NCBI GenBank assembly: GCA_004026145.2
Contig: CP034991.1
Span: 12,668,142-12,732,141 of the forward strand
Direction of reading: 5' to 3'
Origin: Takifugu bimaculatus
Lineage: Eukaryota > Chordata > Actinopteri > Tetraodontiformes > Tetraodontidae
Length of the DNA: 64,000 bases
Shown here: piece by piece, positions 11,493 to 22,500 of the stretch
Layout: each line of letters starts with the position of its first letter
Numbering within the stretch: position 1 is the stretch's first letter
Notes under the pieces: model-generated
Database searches by the model: none
What the model saw: only the letters and a program-made list of their open reading frames with translations
Told to the model about the DNA's origin: nothing
Made by a program: the position numbers and the translations under genes

Positions 11493-13080
11493 TGCTGACA
11501 CAAGCTGCAAGAAAATAGTGCAGATTTAATCATGAGATTCGTTCATTGGCTAATTTTCTCCCAATTAAACAATGCCTGATATGGCGGAGCCAGGCGGCAC
11601 CGGCGGCCTGCTGCTCTGACTCCGGTGTTGCCGGATCCTAATTGAGACATGTTGCTTTGCCGTCTTAGCTGTTGCTGAGGGATCACTATGAGGGGAAACA
11701 GAAGTCTGTAGCTGTAGGCCTGTAGGGCTATCAGCTGCCTCTGTGACAAATCATAGAATAATTCACTCGTTTGGCGGCGATTTACAGGCAGACTCCACAG
11801 GAGGCCTGGGGCAAAGAGCTCCCCCTCTCAGGCAACCGTGGTTGGCTGGCCGAATCTTAAACCAGAGCCTGCAAAGCAAGGCATAAAAAATTAACCCGCA
11901 CACTCCGCAGACACGGTTTACATGTCCTCCCTGCCCCAGCGCCTCCTCACACGCTCCCTTCATCTCCTGCCTCCTTATTCTGTCTTTTCAGCCTTTTGTC
12001 CCAACTTCCTCTCTTTATCTGGCGAGCATGTTATCTGCACAGCGTGTGTTGTTTGGACCCGTCAGAGGGGAAAGTGCTGAGTGGCTCTTCTTCAAAGACA
12101 ACAGCTGCTGGTTTCATGTTGTGCACAGACGAGTATTTATAGTCGGAGCGTCCTGGAATGAGCAGATATTGCACTTGTAATGTAAACACATAATGAATCC
12201 TTCCTTGGCCGAAAGTGGGATAGAAGTCGCAGATTGGAACACGGGAGGCAACAACGAGATTCGCGAGGGATCCGATAGCGAGCGCGGTGAGGTGTCAATA
12301 ATTTAACAGAGTAGGCTGTAAATCTAAGTGCCTTTGGATATTTGCTACCTCTGGGGAGCAAAGTTTAATCAAACAGAGAGACTAGCCTCTGAGCTGTGTG
12401 GGTGAGAGCTGAATCTGTTGGCAGCCCTCGAAAAAAGGCTGTAGATTTTATTACAGGCATCATTCAGGGCCAAATTAGCTACCTGACCTGCTATTTTAGA
12501 GGAATAAATGGAACCGAGAGATTGATGTGTGGATAAATGCCACGTTAAATGTCATCATAAAAAGCCGTGGTTCTCCGAGTTACTGCGGGTGTGTCCGTGG
12601 CGGGGATGGGGGGGGGGGTGCTTACCCCCCTCGGAAGATCCCTCGCTGAAGAATTCCCACTTTCCTTGTTTGGTTGCAGGCACCTCTCAACATTTTGAGA
12701 GAAACGTCATAATGTTTTTTATTGATCCTCGATGCCCAGCGCCCCCGCGCCCCCCCGCCCCGCGCCACAATGACTTCTGCTCCTTCAAACAGCATCTGCA
12801 AATGTTGTGACAGCAGAGCTGTTCAGGAGACAAAGGCAGTCGATATTCCTCAACAACTGTGCTCCAGCTCCCAGCAGCCGGCGACGGCCGTCCTCGGGGT
12901 CTCGGACCGCCACGACGTTGCGTCTTTAGTCGTTGCCCCATCGAAAAGAAAAGATTTAGACGTTTATTACGAAATCTGCGAAATCCAACACGCTTCGCCC
13001 TGATTGGAACGTAAAGGTCGTTTCATCAACACTTTGGTTAATTAAAAGCCTATTTGCTCAAAGGTCACTGCCTGCCTTCG

Positions 13081-13400
13081 AGGAAAACGGAGCGGATTAT
13101 GTAAATTATTCATTTTCAAAGTACTTTGTAATACATTTAGCATGATCTACTTGACATTGCTGCGTGATTAGACCCGGGTGGGAAGCAAATGGTTTAATTC
13201 CTGAGAGATTGCTTTGGTAGCAGTAAGAGGGGGTCCGGAATAGACCATCGCTGCCATTGACATCGCACAGGAAATCAGATTTGAACAGGATCTGAATGTC
13301 TTCCTGGCTGATCGCGCTGCCCCTGAAGCCATCCGAGCTGCTGCCATTGGGCCTACGTGCACACCTCAATGGCTGCGTTAGCAGAGGGCGTGCTTTCTCA
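13081..13400. promoter_or_regulatory. Candidate conserved non-coding element (or unrecognised coding segment)
   Basis: A complex, repeat-free block. The left part is AT-rich (GTAAATTATTCATTTTC and similar). The right part stays open on the minus strand for 120 codons (13106-13468) and includes a protein-like stretch ending in ENE before a stop. There is a branch-point-like CTAAC but no good acceptor or donor, and codon third positions are not clearly biased. I recognise no protein family. I favour an enhancer-type element; only an alignment can decide. Confidence 0.3.
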
Positions 13401-13868
13401 TTGCCCCTCGACTGAGGCCGACATAATATGACAAGACTTACACAGCGGAGCCCCCTCCCCACCACCACCCGCGACCTGGTTCATTAAGAATAAGGGAGCT
13501 AGGGGCACCAAAGCAAAGGAAGAGAAAGAGAGAGAGAAAGAAAGGAGCTTCTTGCTCTCCTGATCGCCCACAGAATAATGAGCACAATGTTAACAGAAAG
13601 GGTAAACACAGCAGGCAGAATAAACAGGCTGACAGCAGGCGGCAGCGAGGACGGAGTCTAAGTGCACACGTCTGGTTGACTGTGCAGAATCTATGTGGAG
13701 AGAGAACGGCTTCAAAAGGGTTTCATGACACCACTCATGGGGAGTTTTAAGGGCCATCGCTGACCATCAAAGCTCCCCCGCATGTTTGTTTCACCATTAA
13801 GCGGCATTTCTAATAGCAATAGTATCTGTGACCTCATGCCAATGACCACATCAAACCTGCGTTGATGA

Positions 13869-14064
13869 CCAACTCTACAGCTAAATAACCAACTCTACAG
13901 ATAAATAACCAATGCTCTTGCTAAATAACCAATGCTATGGCTAAATAACTATCCCTGCAGCTAAATAACAACATATGACTGATTAACCAATGCAATGACT
14001 AATTAACGAATGCTATTGCTAATTAACCAATGCTATAGCTCAATAACCTATAGCTAAATAACCA
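13869..14064. repeat. Degenerate 20-bp minisatellite with CCAAT cores
   Basis: About ten copies of a unit like CCAATGCTATAGCTAAATAA. The first five copies keep an exact 20-base period and later ones drop to 19-20 bases. The unit carries TAAATAA or TAATTAA next to CCAAT; exact CCAAT occurs at 13909, 13929, 13987 and 14027, and CCAAC at 13869 and 13889. The copies differ from each other, so the array is old. Confidence 0.9.
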
Positions 14065-15099
14065 AGGCTGGCCTTGGTAAATAGACTCATGTTCCTTTGA
14101 GGAGTGAGGGAGGAATAATCCAGAATTTTGATAAACACAGATAAAATAATCCCAATTATAATATCAACATCGCAAACATCAGCAGTGTTTGTTGAGCTGA
14201 GTGGTTTCACTTTTAAATGCGGTACTTATAACATCATTACTCCTGGCACTGTACATGCGTCTTGAATGTAAAACAAAGGGAAGCCAGCGCGTGCTTTGGT
14301 GGCCCAGGTTACCTCCGGTGTTAATACAATCTGTACGTTCAAAGAGCAACGGAGGGTCCTGCTGAATAACAAACGAGCAGAACGAATAAAACTGAACGAC
14401 GGGCAGATTGAAAGTTAAAAGGCTGTAAAATGAGCATGTGTTCACATAAAGCGAGAGGGCTGCGAGCAAGTGTGTAATATTCAGCGTCTTATAACGCTCC
14501 CCTGACTTTCACAAGCCTCTTGATTAGCAAACAGCGGCAGCAGAGATAAAAACACACTCAAAGGCAGCCGCTGGATTTGCATGTAAAGAGAGTGGGAACA
14601 TCTCTGGCATGCTTCAGATGAGAGCCGAGACGCTTCAGATGCTAGTTCTTCCACAGGTGAGCAGTTCCACCATGAAAATGGCTGAAAATGCCGTAAATTA
14701 CACGTGAAGAAGAGTAGAAGACAATTTCCTTTTAAGAGTCCACGTTTCACTTCAACGTTGAGAGACTTGAGTGTTTAACAGAACCAGAATGAAATGAAAC
14801 GTGTTGCTGCTTGAATCTCGTGTCAGATTCGAGTAGCTTTGCAGGACACAAGTTTTCATGTCACCATATAAAACAGCTCAAATTCATGTGAGTGAGACTG
14901 TTGGGATGGATGGAAGAGGTTCTTTCCCCTGAAGTATTTAAGGAGAGGTTGAATTAGAAGCTTTCCATTGAATAACATCTGGAAGGAGAAGAGAAGAGCG
15001 GAGCAACATCAGCTGCTGGGGCCTGTAGACTTCTGCCAGCTGTTGCAACGGCAGCGGGAAAGGAAGCCGAAACAATTTAGTGAGCTGTTGACGTCCAGC
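14065..15099. other. Non-coding flank
   Basis: No gene seen. It holds an exact POU octamer at 14575-14582 within an AT-rich complex stretch. The minus-strand frames at 14179-14469 and 14481-14750 have no exon signals. Confidence 0.6.
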
Positions 15100-15660
15100 G
15101 GTGTTTATTTGTTCGGTATTCCAAATAATACTCCGCTAAATTTCATTCATAATTGAATCTGCGAGTCTGCTGTGTTGAGTTTTTAATGGTGCGCATTTAG
15201 TTCACACTCTAAAGAGAGTGCGGACTTATTATTTTATGAACAGAAATAGCAATTTAAGTCAATATTTTACAAACCCAAGTGCTTTTCTAAGCCTGCAAAT
15301 TAAAGTAATCACACTATCCGGATTTGCAATCACAGGGAAAGCTGCTAATACACACCTCTCTGCAGGCTTTACGGCTTTGCTAAGACAAGATGTGTGTAAT
15401 AAAACAGGAGAGATGATTAAAACGGAGATGCTCTGCGGATAATGGAGGCTTTAGAAGTTGTGCTGATGCAACTCAGCCATTCCCTTAATGGGAGGTATCG
15501 AGTATTGAGCCCAGCCTGAGTAATGACTTGGTTAAATATAATTTATGAGCGAGATCATAAGTTATTCCGCGACTTGCTGATTAATTACGGTGCCTTGAAA
15601 TGTAATATCTCTGATCATGTGTGACAGCAGATTTCCAGCGTCACAGATGGAGGGAGGGTT
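15100..15660. promoter_or_regulatory. Candidate enhancer-type conserved block
   Basis: About 560 bp of AT-rich, non-repetitive sequence with many ATTA/TAAT cores (for example CTGATTAATTACGG near 15577-15590) and no reading frame with splice context. It ends at a long TG repeat. The character is that of vertebrate developmental CNEs, but conservation is not visible from one sequence. Confidence 0.3.
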
Positions 15661-15705
15661 GGAGATAAGCAGCTTTCTTTTGTAAATTGATATGCATTTG
15701 AGCAA

Positions 15706-15706
<1 letters not shown>

Positions 15707-15759
<53 letters not shown>

Positions 15760-15770
15760 GGGGGGGGGGG
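15707..15770. repeat. TG microsatellite followed by a 12-base G run
   Basis: About 25 TG units (15707-15756) and then poly-G at 15759-15770. Confidence 0.95.
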
Positions 15771-17025
15771 ACGTGTTTATCCGCTTGCTTGATTTTATAA
15801 TGCTGAAGGATTTTCTTCTGCAATATGCAAGCATCCATTAAAAATCATTACTCTAAGGTCATCGTTTAATCCCCTCAAAATGCAGCAGATAAGCTGATTT
15901 TGTTCTAGTCTGTTTGTGGAGGAAACGTCGTTTTCCTGGACCGGATCTCAGCTTGGAATGTGCAGTGGCGTTGGTCTGCGGTGGAGCCACATACGTGTGA
16001 GCTGGGATGTGCTCCAGAGCTTCCCTCAGCTCTGGCCTCACTTTAGCCACACACCTCTCCAAACCCATTTCCTGCGCCCATGTGGGGGCCTCAGCTCAGG
16101 ATCCACGGAAAGAGCCCGTTAAACAGGCAGCGACGGATCCATCAGGGTGGTCTGATGCGTCCTCACACACCTCTGGATTAGCCTTCGCAGCCATGTGACG
16201 CTGGCAGGCTGGAAGTGATCGCAGTTTCTTCCCAGGGATGGAGGGAAATGAGCTTAAAATACGGGTTGTGAAAGGAACAGCTGAGAGGAAAATGGTGACA
16301 ATCCTTTTATTAAAAGGGTTTTTCTCTCGGTGTGCTCGCAGTTCAAAGCGTCCAGACTTCCCTTAATAAAGAGGAAATCCGAGCCACTAATCTAACCTCT
16401 GTCCCACATCGTGAGGGCCAGAACAGGTACAGCTCAATAGCAAAGTGAAGACATTTGGGCTGGAGCTTACATCTTCAGAGGAGCGGTTGTGGGTTACGAC
16501 TTGGTTTTAAGGTCAGGTCAGGGGTCAGGGAGCAGCTGGGAAATCACAATGTTAATGAACGTCCCCACAAAGACAGAAACATGTGGATTTATAAAAACAA
16601 AAACAACCTCCTCAAGTATCAGTCCTGGCTGGACAATCAGCACAATTCCCGGATCTTTCCTTGACTCGTTATTTGGAAACCTGATGAATTGCTGGCTCTC
16701 TCAGCTACAATAGTCTGGATCATTGGATCTTTAGGATATTTTACACAGCACATAGGGATCCGTGGGATTATTGGTCACATGGGCCCAATCAGTTATATCA
16801 TCAGGATATTTGCAGAAACAGGATGTTGGTTTCCTAAAATATCTGCTGCTGTGACATTTGTGTGCTTTCCAAGCTCCTTCCTGCATTCCATACAGCTCGT
16901 GTCCATCCAGACTCCATCTCTCCTGCAGCCTTATCTCTCCCTGATCCGCAGAAAGAAATGATAAAAGGAGGAAGAGAAATCAGAGATTCTGTCTGCTGAG
17001 GTCCGATGAGCCTCCCTAAGCTGTG
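15771..17025. other. Non-coding flank
   Basis: No gene seen. The plus-strand frame at 16689-16961 is hydrophobic by composition and has no exon signals or recognised family. Confidence 0.6.
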
Positions 17026-17045
17026 CCCCCCCCCCCCCCCCCCCC
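17026..17045. repeat. 20-base C run
   Basis: Uninterrupted poly-C followed by ACCCC. It is G-quadruplex-capable on the minus strand. Confidence 0.95.
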
Positions 17046-17737
17046 ACCCCTCCATGTCCAAAAACCCGATAGACTCCCTGGTTCCTGATTTAATGTTTCC
17101 ATGCCTGGGCTCTTTTCCAGAGGAACTACCGGTAAAATCCATTCTCACATCTCTGACAGCTCGTCACAATAATAGCACACATTTGGCCTTGTTAGCTTGC
17201 CAATTTAGGATTTTATACATCGAAAGATTTTCTCATTGTTATTAAAAACAAGGAATGAATCCATCCCAAGTTTATTGATCTTACCCTTCAAGGCTTTTGC
17301 CTTCAAGTTGAAGCATCAGAAACTCTTTTTCCTCCAGAATGTTTGGCTGAATCACTCAGCAGAAGAAGAAGTGAAATTAAATTAAAGTCAGATCCTGACA
17401 CAGAAGCTAAGATCCAGCTGCCAATGAGGCACCAACAAGGGATTTGATCCAGGATGTCTCCGAGCCGCGTAGGGATTGTTTTCACGAAATAGAACCTTTT
17501 TTTCAGTTAAACAGGTGGAAAATATGTGAAGAGCCTCCGCTCAAGGTTGGAACTGCTGCACTCAAGCTTGTTCTGTGAAGAGATTCATCCTTTTAAGAGG
17601 AAAACAGAAAAGAAGACGGGAATCCATCCGACAATGAAAAGGCAACATAAAGTGAACGAGCAGAGCGGCTGAGGACACTGAGGACACTGAGGACATGGCT
17701 CTGCTTGTGGCGATGCCTCTGTTTGGTGGCCTTGGTG

Positions 17738-17862
17738 GGAGAGGGGAGGAGAGGGGAGGAGAGGAGAGGAGAGGAGAGGAGAGGAGAGGAGAGGACGAGG
17801 AGAGGAGAGGAGAGGAGAGGAGAGGAGAGGAGAGGAGAGGAGAGGAGAGGAGAGGAGAGGAA
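17738..17862. repeat. GAGGA pentamer array (125 bp pure-purine strand)
   Basis: Tandem GAGGA/GAGAG units, almost entirely purine on the plus strand with one C near 17795. It creates artefactual frames of repeated Gly-Glu-Glu-Arg-Arg (plus) and Ser-Pro-Leu-Leu (minus) that should not be called genes. Long homopurine mirror-like tracts can form intramolecular triplex DNA. Confidence 0.95.
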
Positions 17863-19242
17863 GCCACCTTTCATGTCAGAGGAAACAGAAGATCGCCGCG
17901 GTGATGTGCAGCCTGTCGCAGCGCCGCAGCCTTTTCTCATCCTGCTGCGCCAGCAAGAGTTCCTCCAGTTTGTAAAGATGAGAGCAGGGGAGAGAACCAA
18001 GGAGGGGCAGAACTGACAGACTCCGAGATATTGCATGTATTCTCCACCTTGTTACAGCTCTCCTGAGCACCCGCAGGCTTCTCTAAAGCTTTTAGTAAAA
18101 CAAATAAATAAATAAGTAAAAGACAAGCAGCTGTGTGATGGATGAAACAGCCACTTCCCAGCCTCCCCGGCACCATCCACTTTGATACTTCACTCACTAT
18201 CGCTGCCATATGTGCTGAGGAATAAATGAATCTTTCCGTTTGCTCTTTTTGGGATCTCGTCTCGAGCTGCCCGTCAGCAGGAGACGCCGAGGCGCCCATA
18301 AAGCCGTCCCTTCCACCGTGGACAGCCTCCTGGGGCAGACGGGTAGGAGGCAAAACGACCCGAGACTGAACCGTTCGATTGTGATTCCTCTAAAATCGAA
18401 CCCGTGTCAGAGTTTTGCAGGTGATTTCGAGGCTTTTTGACCAGAACTACAGTGTGTGGCTGCAGTCATGCATGAACGCTGGTGCGTCCAGTCCACTTGG
18501 GTTCAGCCACTCACCTCTTGGGCAAAAAAGAGAAAATTCCAGCCACAGTTGCCAGCAATGAAGTTGTGACTTCTGCTGTCCCCTTCCAACAGCCTTCTTC
18601 TTAAGACCCACTCTGTGTTCAAGGTCAAAACCCATTTTTCCTCCAGACATCCTCCATAAAAGAGCCCTGATCTGGAACCACATTATTCTTCCTCACTTAA
18701 TCTTTGAAAAAGCCTGTTTTGGTTTCATTTTAGCCTACGACAAATCTTGATAAAGCTCTTATTCTACACACTCGGGCCATCTGGGGGCATTTAGGAGCCA
18801 CCGAACATGCCCGGTTATTTCTCTTTGTGCACGTTGTGCACGTTCCTCACATCTGAGAGCATTTCAGCCTGAGTGTAGCGAACATGTGTAACAGGGCCTT
18901 TGTGTTATAATGCGTTATAAAGCATTTAATTACACACAATATGGTCTGTTGCATGCTCAGCTGTCAGAAATACAGAATTTCCAGTGTTTAGTAATGGGTT
19001 TGGGAACTCCGTCCTGCATTTCTTCTTCTGTGGTGCCCCTATAAAAGTGATGGCGATCCCTCTGCCCCCCCCCCTTTTTGCACATTACTCTCATGGGAGG
19101 GGTGGGTGTCTCATTTTCCATCACGTCAGTTCCGATTAGTTACGTTTGGTTCTGTGTTCATCCATTTATGCATTCTAATTGATTGTTTAATATGTTTGTT
19201 TATTCATGTTAGAAATACAATAGAAACATACCAGCACTTAAA
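17863..19242. other. Non-coding flank
   Basis: No gene supported. A strong donor-like GAGGTGAGT occurs on the minus strand near 18512-18505 behind a 45-codon open stretch, but such 8-mers are expected about twice by chance in this window. TGTGCACGT is directly duplicated at about 18826-18844. The segment from 18720 to the LTR is AT-richer. Confidence 0.55.
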
Positions 19243-19441
19243 CATGATGTTTAGACAGTGTTGACCGCTAGCTTACCCGCTATGACGAGTCTCGCTAATG
19301 TTGTCTTCCCGCCTTGTCTGTCTTCAGGAACTCGAGCGGGCTGCTAACTGTCGATGTTATTATTTGTTGCTGCCAGAATAAAGAGAATCCTGGACACGAG
19401 AGTCTCATTAAACAACGCAGAGTTCCACCAGTTACACATGA
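19243..19441 (+). mobile_element. Probable solo LTR with 5-bp target-site duplication
   Basis: Seen: a 189-bp segment (19248-19436) begins TGTTTAGACAG and ends CAGTTACA, giving the TGT...ACA ends of retroviral-type LTRs. It is flanked on both sides by the same five bases, CATGA (19243-19247 and 19437-19441). A polyadenylation signal AATAAA at 19377-19382 is 54 bases before the 3' end, as expected for an R-U5 end in plus orientation. Known: recombination between the two LTRs of an integrated Gypsy/ERV-type element leaves one LTR with 4-6 bp duplications, and several fish elements have LTRs near 200 bp. No internal coding region, primer-binding site or second LTR is present. The family is not recognised. 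Confidence 0.55.
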
Positions 19442-19553
19442 AGGGTCAGTCGTTCCCAGTGACAGAACCAAAATGGTGGTCATGAGGCCGGACACGCGCC
19501 TGTTAGCTTATTTTACAGTTAGCTTTTGCTTTCCTTCAGTTTGGTTTTTATTA

Positions 19554-19568
19554 GCAGCCACCTAGTGC
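19554..19568 (-). promoter_or_regulatory. CTCF-like site
   Basis: On the minus strand GCACTAGGTGGCTGC matches 13 of 15 consensus positions. It lies about 110 bp beyond the solo LTR. Confidence 0.35.
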
Positions 19569-22500
19569 ACACAAGACAGCTTAAATGATATTATTTAACA
19601 CTCTGTCTATTATAGATATAAGAAGTCTTGTAGAAATCTCATAAATTCAGATTTACAGTGTCAAAGACCAAACCCAATACTGCACAGTGACTGTAGTGCC
19701 ATGTGAAGAAATTAACTGTTGGTAATTGATTGTGTAAATAAAAGCTCTATGATTAAATATTAGACAGTGTGCTTTAATTGAAAAACAGTAATCAGAGGAA
19801 GTGGTTTCAATGTCACGACGCTCACAAATCAGATCTGATTTGTGCCGGACAAATGAGCTTGTGTAACGCTAATTACCCCGAATGTTGCTCCAGCACCGAT
19901 TCCCCCCATCACATGTAGATTAGCGATGAGCTAACGACCGGAGTTGCATGAATTCTCCTTGTTTTGGTCTGTCTTCATACTGGTCACCCTCTAGTGCGGC
20001 CTGCATTGCAACAGAGCTGATGGGAATCTTGCTGTGGCCCCTGCCAGCCTATCGATCTGCTCCAGCTCACCAAGTGGAGTTTATGCACTAAATTTAGTTT
20101 AGTGCTGAGGGGCCTCATTAATAATAGATCTATCAGTCAGGGGTGGAAGGGCCATCTGTAATTGATTTCAAAGAGAAAGAAAGCGAAACAATAGAGAAAA
20201 ACTGTCTCAAGCCCCTCAAGAGATAGAATAAACAGTTTTACTCCACAGATATATACAGCAGATTGTATATTTTTGATCCATTTTCTAGCCCAATTCCCTC
20301 TCCAGGAGTGATGCTATGCAGTAAAAACACGAAGCGAATAGATCCAGATTTGAAGAGAGAAGCAGCAACAGGGGATGAAGTGAGCCGTGAGACCACAAAA
20401 TATGCAAAACTGTGTTTTTGGCAATATAACATCAAAATCCAGATTATTATGTGAATAGCGCTGCTCTCGTCTAATAAAAGCTCGATTTAAACGGCGCTAT
20501 TAGCCGACTAACGACTCAACGCGCGCTTATGGATTATTCCCAGTGCCGATAAACAGGTTTGAGTCCGGCTCGGGTCTTATTGGGGCAGCATCTGCCTGCG
20601 TTGCCACAGGGGGCAGCTGTAATGACGGGCCTCTCAGCAGCCGCACAACCGCACTGAGCACGGCTCATCACAGGCAGCAGCCCTGCAGGGGAATTATGGA
20701 GAGCGGCCTGGCACCGCAGCACTAGATTTTCCAGTAGACTGCCTCTCGGGTTGTGTTGACAGTGAGTAAGCCTAGAATTTACTCTGCTAGTCAATAAATA
20801 CCCCCCTCTCACCAAACCGATGGGAATTGATGGATCATTGGAGGCGCTTGTTTCTTACTGTGGGCTGCACTTGCTTTATGTTATGTACAGCGGTCAGTAT
20901 TGTGCAGCGTGGGTGTGTTTACACACGCTTATGTATGCAGCCTTTAGCTGCTCTTCCCATTGGGATGATTTGCATCTCGTATGCTGAGCCGCCACCTGCT
21001 GAGGAGGATTTGAATTAACTGCGATTAGCAACCAAAGTCTCGCACATTAAAGCCATTTGTGACGATTCAGCACTGCAAATGAGATTGCAAGGAAAAGAAA
21101 GGACGTGATCTAGATGATAAAGAGAGAGAGAACACAAAACGGCGAAAGGAGCTGGAAGTATTAAGGTTTAAAAACAAAGGCTGGATGCTAGAGATATACC
21201 TCCCTGAGTTAAGGCTTGGAAAATAGCTGGAGTGTGTTGTGACGTTGTTTCTTTATGCGGACAGATGCTATATGTGTTTATGTGAGACTACTAAACTGAT
21301 CTGACATGGTGACGGGATGAGAGAGGTCTCAGGGGTCAGTTTGATTGGGGGGTGGAGCAGTATGTAAGTTTGTGGCCAAACCTGGTACTGCAGCTGTAAT
21401 CAGAATATCCCTCCACCTGCCCCCCCAGAATAGCTGTTGCCAGTTAGGCTGCTGGATCCAGCAAGAACACCTACATTTGGCTAATGTACGCTCTCAATTG
21501 GGCTTCATTCACGGTGGAACTTTCTCCACAGCATTATGCCAAAGATACCGGCTCTGGTTGCTAATGTTAGCAATGACAAGTCGCCGTTTTAATTTCTCAA
21601 ATCATTTATTGCTCAGTCTGTTCGATGGCTCGGCTGGGCACTCGTTTGCGTACTGTGAATGAACACGCGTCACGTCATTTGACTGTAGAGAAGATTTGAA
21701 ACGTCCCTGCCTACATTAATTAGAGTTCAGTTAGCCAAAGTTAGCAGAATCTTATCCGTCCAGGAGAAAATCAGCGTTGGTCTTCAAATTCTTCCCCACT
21801 TTCAGCCATCTCCATCAAGGCATCTCTGATGCTGATCTTTGCTTTGTTTCTGATGCTTGCTGGGAACCGTAACAAGGCCTTTTAAGTTTAGTAACGTCAG
21901 ACATTTGCTGATTCAAAACCTTTTTAGCTGATGCTCAGTGGTACTTGGCACCCGGATGCCCACAACACCACCAGCTGAGGGCGGAGCTACAGACCAAAAC
22001 AGGAAATGTAAACAGCATCACTTCTGGGCTGACACTGAAAGGAGAATATTCTGGTTACTGCGGTCGGTGATATAAATATTTGAAATGAACAGGATTCCTT
22101 AATGTATCAGGGACGTTTCATAATTACTTTCAATACGTTACAGCATTGGTGTTATTACAGTGAAAATGTCTTGTATTTTAAGAGAAGCTGTTGCTTCCTT
22201 ACGTTCAGAAATGAATAAGAAAGGAATATTTCATTTATGCTGGAGGTTGTGGCCCAGTTGGACAGTAGCAAAGCCAGCAGACAAGTGTGAGAAGCAGCCC
22301 GTTAGCAGCAAATAGGAGAGAATGAATTCTTTCATTAGCAATAATGAAAAATAATGAGTGTGCAAACGCAGACTTGATAACAATTACACGGCAAATAGAT
22401 CTGACGATGAACTTTAACCCCGAGCCAGCTGTCACATGACGAGGGACGAAAGCTGTTGTCGACAACAGGCTGGAAACGGGCTGGTTTATACTTACTTGGT

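Larger units (their letters stand above)
8001..13080. other. Upstream flank, no supported gene
   Basis: Contents: an alternating GC/CG tract at about 8535-8563; complex AT-rich blocks that may be enhancers at about 9160-9290 (AGAATTAATTACC core), 10340-10400, 12165-12300 and 12455-12520; an exact octamer at 10543-10550; a CTCF-like site at 11478-11492; and a G run at 12608-12618 facing a C run at 12625-12630 that could form a short G:C hairpin. Frames here, such as plus-strand 8547-8879 and minus-strand 8705-9064, have no splice context or recognisable domain. Confidence 0.6.

Noticed and set aside
17593..18036. Long open frames on both strands (Ser/Leu/Pro-rich minus, Gly/Glu/Arg-rich plus)
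   Set aside because: They are produced by the GAGGA pentamer array, which has no stop codons in several frames.
18505..18683. Minus-strand open stretch ending at GAGGTGAGT
   Set aside because: No acceptor or CpG promoter, and the translated sequence is not protein-like; the donor is within chance expectation.
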